From Flavobacterium sp. (GTDB lineage: Bacteria > Bacteroidota > Bacteroidia > Flavobacteriales > Flavobacteriaceae), in assembly GCA_017983975.1 (NCBI GenBank), contig JAGOAL010000013.1, positions 1 through 44,019 of the forward strand: 44,019 nt of DNA. The letters run 5' to 3'. Position numbers and translations under genes: made by a program. Positions 41,017 through 44,019 of this stretch are shown here, piece by piece (position 1 is the stretch's first letter; the number at the start of each line of letters is the position of its first letter). Under the pieces are notes generated by a model. That model saw only the letters and a program-made list of their open reading frames with translations. It was not told where the DNA came from and made no database searches.

Positions 41017-41050
41017 CAAAAGACCTTCGATTGAGGGTCTTTTTTCATTT
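40987..41050 (+). repeat. Direct repeat copy 1: tRNA-Pro 3' end plus terminator
   Basis: 64 bp, identical to 41330-41393 except one base in the terminator loop (G at 41029 region against A). It covers the variable loop, T arm, acceptor 3' strand and terminator of the functional tRNA. Confidence 0.95.
41018..41046 (+). terminator. Terminator of tRNA-Pro
   Basis: Stem AAGACCTTC / GAGGGTCTT (9 bp, one T-G pair), loop GATT, then TTTTT. It stands between the tRNA and the GIY-YIG start. Confidence 0.9.
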
Positions 41051-41059
41051 TATCAATTT

Positions 41060-41308
41060 ATGCTTTTTGTCTACATTTTGTTTAGCGAATCAAAGTCTAA
41101 ATTCTACATCGGACAAACTAACGATATAGAAAATAGAATTAACAGACATAACTCTGGTTATGAGTTATCTACAAAACATGGAGTGCCATGGAAAATAGTA
41201 ACTTTTTTTACTCTTGAATCAAGAAGCGAAGCAATGGTTCTTGAAATGAAAATTAAAAAAAGAGGCGCTAAAAGATATTTACATGATATTGGTTTCTTCG
41301 AACAGTAA
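41060..41308 (+). CDS. Stand-alone GIY-YIG nuclease, tRNA-associated
   Basis: 82 residues from ATG at 41060. The frame stays open upstream through the tRNA, but translation from inside a tRNA is implausible. A minimal GIY-YIG domain: VYIL (4-7) as the GIY strand, KFYIGQT (14-20) as YIG, the catalytic Arg region NRINRHN (25-31) and Glu62 in VLEMKIKK. It belongs to the short UPF0213/YhbQ-like class and has no DNA-binding or helicase domain. Its TAA stop (41306-41308) overlaps the first base of a duplicated tRNA-Pro segment. It sits between two copies of the tRNA tail with no integrase, which looks like a minimal tRNA-targeted cassette. Confidence 0.88.
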   Translation: MLFVYILFSESKSKFYIGQTNDIENRINRHNSGYELSTKHGVPWKIVTFFTLESRSEAMVLEMKIKKRGAKRYLHDIGFFEQ

Positions 41309-41359
41309 TCGCGTCCCGCCAAAGCGGGAAGGCCGCAGGTTCGAATCCTGCCACCCCGA
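41308..41359 (+). pseudogene. Partial tRNA-Pro copy with a replaced anticodon arm
   Basis: Begins with ATCGCG (as at 40964-40969 in the tRNA), then TCCCGCCAAAGCGGGA, a 6-bp hairpin with CAAA loop standing where the 17-nt anticodon arm was, then the exact tRNA 3' end from 41330. It lacks the acceptor 5' strand and most of the D arm, so it cannot fold as a tRNA. Confidence 0.85.
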
Positions 41360-41393
41360 CAAAAGACCTTCAATTGAGGGTCTTTTTTCATTT
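41330..41393 (+). repeat. Direct repeat copy 2: tRNA-Pro 3' end plus terminator
   Basis: 63 of 64 bases match 40987-41050, offset by 343 bp. After it the sequences diverge at once. Confidence 0.95.
41361..41389 (+). terminator. Second copy of the tRNA terminator, after the GIY-YIG gene
   Basis: Same stem as the first copy with loop AATT, then TTTTTT; it would end a GIY-YIG transcript. Confidence 0.88.
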
Positions 41394-41520
41394 ATACACT
41401 AGACAAATTGTGTTGCAAATCAAAATACACGATTCTTATTCAAGTTAACAACCTATATTTTTTTAGCACAAATTCGCAAAACTTTCTGATCAAAACAAAA
41501 AACGCATAGAATATTATTTC

Positions 41521-41528
41521 TATTTTTG
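41521..41528 (+). promoter_or_regulatory. -7 promoter element of the udk operon
   Basis: TATTTTTG, exact consensus, 27 bp upstream of the udk start; no clear -33. The preceding 130 bp are AT-rich and hold no gene. Confidence 0.65.
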
Positions 41529-41554
41529 CTAAAACAATCAATACGATATCATTT

Positions 41555-42163
41555 ATGCTTATTATCGGAATTGCCGGAGGAACCGGAAGTGGAAAAACTA
41601 CAGTAGTACACCAAATTATGAATGAATTACCTTCTTCAGAAGTTGGTATCATTTCTCAAGATTCATACTATAAAGAAACACATCATTTAACGTATGAAGA
41701 ACGAACAAAAATTAATTTTGATCACCCAAGAGCAATCGATTTTGAATTGTTAGTAACTCATTTGAAAGAGTTAAAAGCAGGCAATACAATTGAGCAACCA
41801 GTGTATTCATTTGTAACTCATGATAGAACTGATGATAAAATTCTAACACACCCAAGAAAAGTAATGATTGTGGAAGGCATATTAATTCTTACCAATCCAG
41901 AATTAAGAGATATGTTTGATATTAAAGTGTATGTACATGCCGATTCGGATGAGCGCTTAATTCGCCGACTTAAACGCGATATTGCAGAACGAGGTCGTGA
42001 TATGGAAGAAGTTTTAAATCGTTATCAAACGACGCTAAAACCAATGCACGAACAATTTATTGAACCTACAAAAGCCTTTGCCGATATAATTATCCCTAAT
42101 GATAAATACAACACTGTTGCCATTGATGTAGTTAGAGCTGTCATTAATCAAAGATTGGTGTAA
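41555..42163 (+). CDS. udk: Uridine kinase
   Basis: 202 residues. P-loop GIAGGTGSGKTT (5-16), substrate-site SQDSYYKE and NFDHPRAIDF, VEGILIL, and the lid region RRLKRDIAERGRD. It phosphorylates uridine and cytidine for pyrimidine salvage. First gene of an operon with the FtsB/DivIC-like and mutA genes; its stop overlaps the next start by one base (TAATG). Confidence 0.96.
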   Translation: MLIIGIAGGTGSGKTTVVHQIMNELPSSEVGIISQDSYYKETHHLTYEERTKINFDHPRAIDFELLVTHLKELKAGNTIEQPVYSFVTHDRTDDKILTHPRKVMIVEGILILTNPELRDMFDIKVYVHADSDERLIRRLKRDIAERGRDMEEVLNRYQTTLKPMHEQFIEPTKAFADIIIPNDKYNTVAIDVVRAVINQRLV

Positions 42164-42528
42164 TGAATAAATTAAAAAACCTCATAGCGAATTATCCTTT
42201 TCTAAAATTTTTAGCAAATCGCTATGTTTTAGTGCTCATTTTCTTTGTTATTTGGATCTTATTTTTAGATAATTATTCCTATTTAGAGCATCGGGTTTTA
42301 GATAAAGAAATTGATGAAATTGAAGACAACATCAACTACTATAAAACTGAAATAAAAAAAGATAGTGCTAGCATAAAACATCTTAAAAACAATGATAGAG
42401 TAGAAAAATACGCTCGCGAAAAATATTACATGAAACGCGAAAACGAAGACATTTATATCATTGAATTTGAAGATGACAAAAAAATCGAAAAAGAAGCTGA
42501 AGCCGAAAAAACAAATAGTAACAATTAA
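42163..42528 (+). CDS. FtsB/DivIC-like septum formation initiator
   Basis: 121 residues: short cytoplasmic N-terminus, one membrane helix (about 22-40, YVLVLIFFVIWILFLDN), then a periplasmic coiled coil (about 47-85, KEIDEIEDNINYYKTEIKKD) ending REKYYMKRENEDIYIIEFE. The YxMKRxNEDIY signature is typical of Bacteroidetes DivIC-family proteins. It forms part of the divisome core with FtsL and FtsQ. Coupled to udk by a 1-base overlap; mutA follows after 11 bp. Confidence 0.9.
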   Translation: MNKLKNLIANYPFLKFLANRYVLVLIFFVIWILFLDNYSYLEHRVLDKEIDEIEDNINYYKTEIKKDSASIKHLKNNDRVEKYAREKYYMKRENEDIYIIEFEDDKKIEKEAEAEKTNSNN

Positions 42529-42539
42529 ATAAATAATTC

Positions 42540-43931
42540 GTGACTAACAATAATCTATTTTCAGAATTTGAACCTGTTTCCGCAAAACAATGGAAGCAAC
42601 AAATTCAATTTGAACTAAAAGGCGCTGATTACAACGAAACATTAGTATGGGAAAGCCCAGAAGGTATTAAAGTAAAACCGTTTTATCATAATGATGACAC
42701 GAATGTAAACTTAAATGCAATTACACCTAACGCCCCATTTACAATTGTTCAAAACATATTTGTACACGATGTAAAAAAATCGAATGCTCGTGCCCTTGAA
42801 ACTTTACAAAGAGGGGCTGAAAGCATTCGTTTTACTATTGAAAGCGAATCGATTTCCATAGAGGAATTAATGCAAAATCTTCCCCTTGAAAATGTGAATT
42901 ATTATTTTAATTTACCTTTTCTTTCTGTTGAATTTTCGAATAAAATTAATGATTTCGCTTCAAAAAACAAAGCAACCATCTTCACTCAAATTGACCCAAT
43001 CGGACAATTAATAAAAGATGGGAATTGGTTTGAAAACCTTGAAAAAGATTTTGAAAAGTTAAATACAATTGCTAAAAATTCCCATCCTTTGGAGGGGTGC
43101 CCAACGGGCGGGGTGGCTTCCTTTTTAACTATTTCAAGCGGAATGTATCAAAACGCTGGTGCAAATATCGTGCAACAACTAGCCTACACTTTAGCACAAG
43201 TAAACGAATATTTCAATAGAATTTCAGCCATGAACCAACCAATTACGATTGAAGTCGCGGTTGGAACCAATTACTTTTTTGAAATTGCTAAATTGAGAGC
43301 TCTACGAATTTTATTCAACACTTTAGCAACTGAATACAATCATAATTTTGATTGTCATATCATTGCTACACCAACAAAACGCAACAAAACGTTATACGAT
43401 TACAATGTAAATATGTTGCGCACAACTACCGAATGTATGTCGGCGATTTTAGGTGGAGCTGATGCCGTTGCCAATTTACCTTACGATGCTTTATACCATA
43501 AAGACAACGAATTTGGCGACAGAATTTCGAGAAACCAACTGTTAATTTTAAAAAATGAAAGTTATTTCGATAAAGTGAATAATCCAGCTGATGGGACTTA
43601 CTATATTGAAACGTTAACCGAACAATTGGCCGAAAAAGCATTGGAATTATTCAAGGATATCGAGAAAAATGGCGGATTGATTTCGCAATTAATTGATGGC
43701 ACAATTCAGAGAAAAATTAACGAAAGCGCTCAAAAAGAACAAGAACTTTTCGATTCAGGAAAAGAAGTTTTGTTAGGAACCAACAAGTATCCAAACAAAA
43801 ACGACCAAATGAAAAACGATTTGGAATTGTATCCTTTCGTAAAACAAAATGCCCGAAAAACGTTAATCACACCAATTATCGAAAAACGTTTGGCAGAAAA
43901 AGTAGAACAAGAACGATTATCTCAAGAGTAA
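42540..43931 (+). CDS. mutA: Methylmalonyl-CoA mutase small subunit
   Basis: 463 residues from a GTG start (TNNNLFSEFEPVSAKQWKQQ). The small subunit keeps the TIM-barrel fold without the C-terminal B12 domain. Family blocks: QIQFELKGADYNETLVW, YQNAGANIVQQLAYTLAQ, RTTTECMSAILGGADAVANLPYD and LILKNESYFDKVNNPADGTYYIE. With the large subunit (not in the window) it converts succinyl-CoA and methylmalonyl-CoA. Residues about 181-195 (HPLEGCPTGGVASF) are encoded by a GC-rich palindromic repeat that homologues, as I recall them, lack. Starts 11 bp after the DivIC-like gene. Confidence 0.94.
   Translation: MTNNNLFSEFEPVSAKQWKQQIQFELKGADYNETLVWESPEGIKVKPFYHNDDTNVNLNAITPNAPFTIVQNIFVHDVKKSNARALETLQRGAESIRFTIESESISIEELMQNLPLENVNYYFNLPFLSVEFSNKINDFASKNKATIFTQIDPIGQLIKDGNWFENLEKDFEKLNTIAKNSHPLEGCPTGGVASFLTISSGMYQNAGANIVQQLAYTLAQVNEYFNRISAMNQPITIEVAVGTNYFFEIAKLRALRILFNTLATEYNHNFDCHIIATPTKRNKTLYDYNVNMLRTTTECMSAILGGADAVANLPYDALYHKDNEFGDRISRNQLLILKNESYFDKVNNPADGTYYIETLTEQLAEKALELFKDIEKNGGLISQLIDGTIQRKINESAQKEQELFDSGKEVLLGTNKYPNKNDQMKNDLELYPFVKQNARKTLITPIIEKRLAEKVEQERLSQE
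43081..43122. repeat. GC-rich palindromic repeat inserted in frame in mutA
   Basis: CCCATCCTTTGGAGGGG...GCCCAACGGGC...GGGGTGGCTTCC. The inner hairpin is GCCC AAC GGGC; CCATCC and GGGTGG form an outer stem with one T-G pair. Its GC content stands out against the flanking AT-rich coding sequence. I recall closely similar TCCTTTGGAGGGGTGCCC... units as dispersed repeats between genes in Flavobacteria. Confidence 0.8.
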
Positions 43932-43936
43932 TAATC

Positions 43937-44019
43937 ATGTGGAAATATTTATATTTATTCTTATTAACAAGTATATGCATAAATGCACAAACCCCTGTTT
44001 GGAGTTCTGCAAAGTTTTC
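43937..44019 (+). CDS. Start of a secreted protein gene (truncated by window end)
   Basis: 27 complete codons: MWKYLYLFLLTSICINAQ then TPVWSSAKF, a clear signal peptide with cleavage near NAQ. It begins 5 bp after the mutA stop, so it belongs to the udk-divIC-mutA operon. The rest lies outside the window and the family cannot be named. Confidence 0.75.
   Translation, partial: MWKYLYLFLLTSICINAQTPVWSSAKF

Noticed and set aside
40976-41308. A 110-codon frame reading from inside tRNA-Pro through the terminator into the GIY-YIG gene
   Set aside because: It would start at TTG in the anticodon loop and translate a tRNA and its terminator; the ATG at 41060 begins right at the GIY-YIG domain.
40987-41393. 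attL/attR of an integrative element or prophage
   Set aside because: Only 343 bp separate the repeats and there is no integrase or other mobile gene, so a conventional integrative element is excluded; the GIY-YIG cassette idea is kept instead.

Overview
The window is about 44 kb of AT-rich DNA from a member of the Flavobacteriaceae, most likely Flavobacterium or a close relative. The grounds are: the Bacteroidetes-type -7 promoter hexamer pattern TAnnTTTG occurs as an exact match upstream of many genes; Shine-Dalgarno sites are scarce; SecA is long (1118 aa) and lacks a C-terminal zinc motif; DnaJ has only two CxxCxGxG repeats; the rpmB-rpmG-DUF4295 order is the lineage-typical one; and the PadR-PspC-GIN cassette, DUF6929, DUF4442 and DUF2007 proteins are all common in this family. 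No prophage, integrase, transposase, rRNA or CRISPR array is visible.

Layout. 1-3.9 kb (minus): ribosomal proteins L28, L33 and DUF4295, preceded by CinA, an Hpt protein, a FAH-family protein and a DEDDh exonuclease. 3.9-7 kb (minus): an E2 acyltransferase, then a RelE/ParE-type toxin-antitoxin pair translationally coupled to a glycosyltransferase. 7-12 kb (plus): an ABC-F ATPase, a shrunken methyltransferase-like protein, a LolD/MacB-like ATPase, a MATE exporter and a small acidic protein. 12-17.6 kb: a four-gene minus-strand signalling operon (anchored protein, 7TM protein, histidine kinase, NarL-type regulator) divergent from an outer-membrane protein and a lipoprotein, across a region with four 23-bp-spaced iterons. 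17.6-28 kb: a MATE gene scrap, MeaB, an FAD-linked oxidase, SecA, a cobalamin adenosyltransferase, a DUF6929 protein and a second ABC-F ATPase. 28-35.7 kb (minus): half DEAD-box protein, sigma-54 activator lacking a DNA-binding domain, an ABC exporter, DnaJ, GrpE, an epimerase-like protein and a DUF4442 protein. 35.8-39.8 kb (plus): PadR, PspC and two GIN-domain proteins, with a possible 24-aa microprotein. 39.8-44 kb: TrxB, tRNA-Pro, a tiny GIY-YIG gene bracketed by copies of the tRNA tail, uridine kinase, an FtsB/DivIC-like protein, the small subunit of methylmalonyl-CoA mutase and the start of a secreted protein.

Most genes are core housekeeping. Three of them, though dispersed, serve one B12-dependent step: the adenosyltransferase makes the cofactor, MutA is part of the mutase, and MeaB protects it. 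The unusual content lies between and inside genes. A 64-bp direct repeat of the tRNA-Pro 3' end plus its terminator flanks a stand-alone GIY-YIG gene. Five loci carry 7-nt-period repeat arrays; two sit in frame inside genes, and at least two are arranged head-to-head with the period kept across the inversion. A GC-rich palindromic repeat is inserted in frame in mutA. A 60-bp copy of part of the MATE gene lies 6.2 kb away. The signalling operon shares an iteron-bearing control region with its divergent outer-membrane neighbour.

All calls come from reading the sequence and from memory of protein families; no database search was run.
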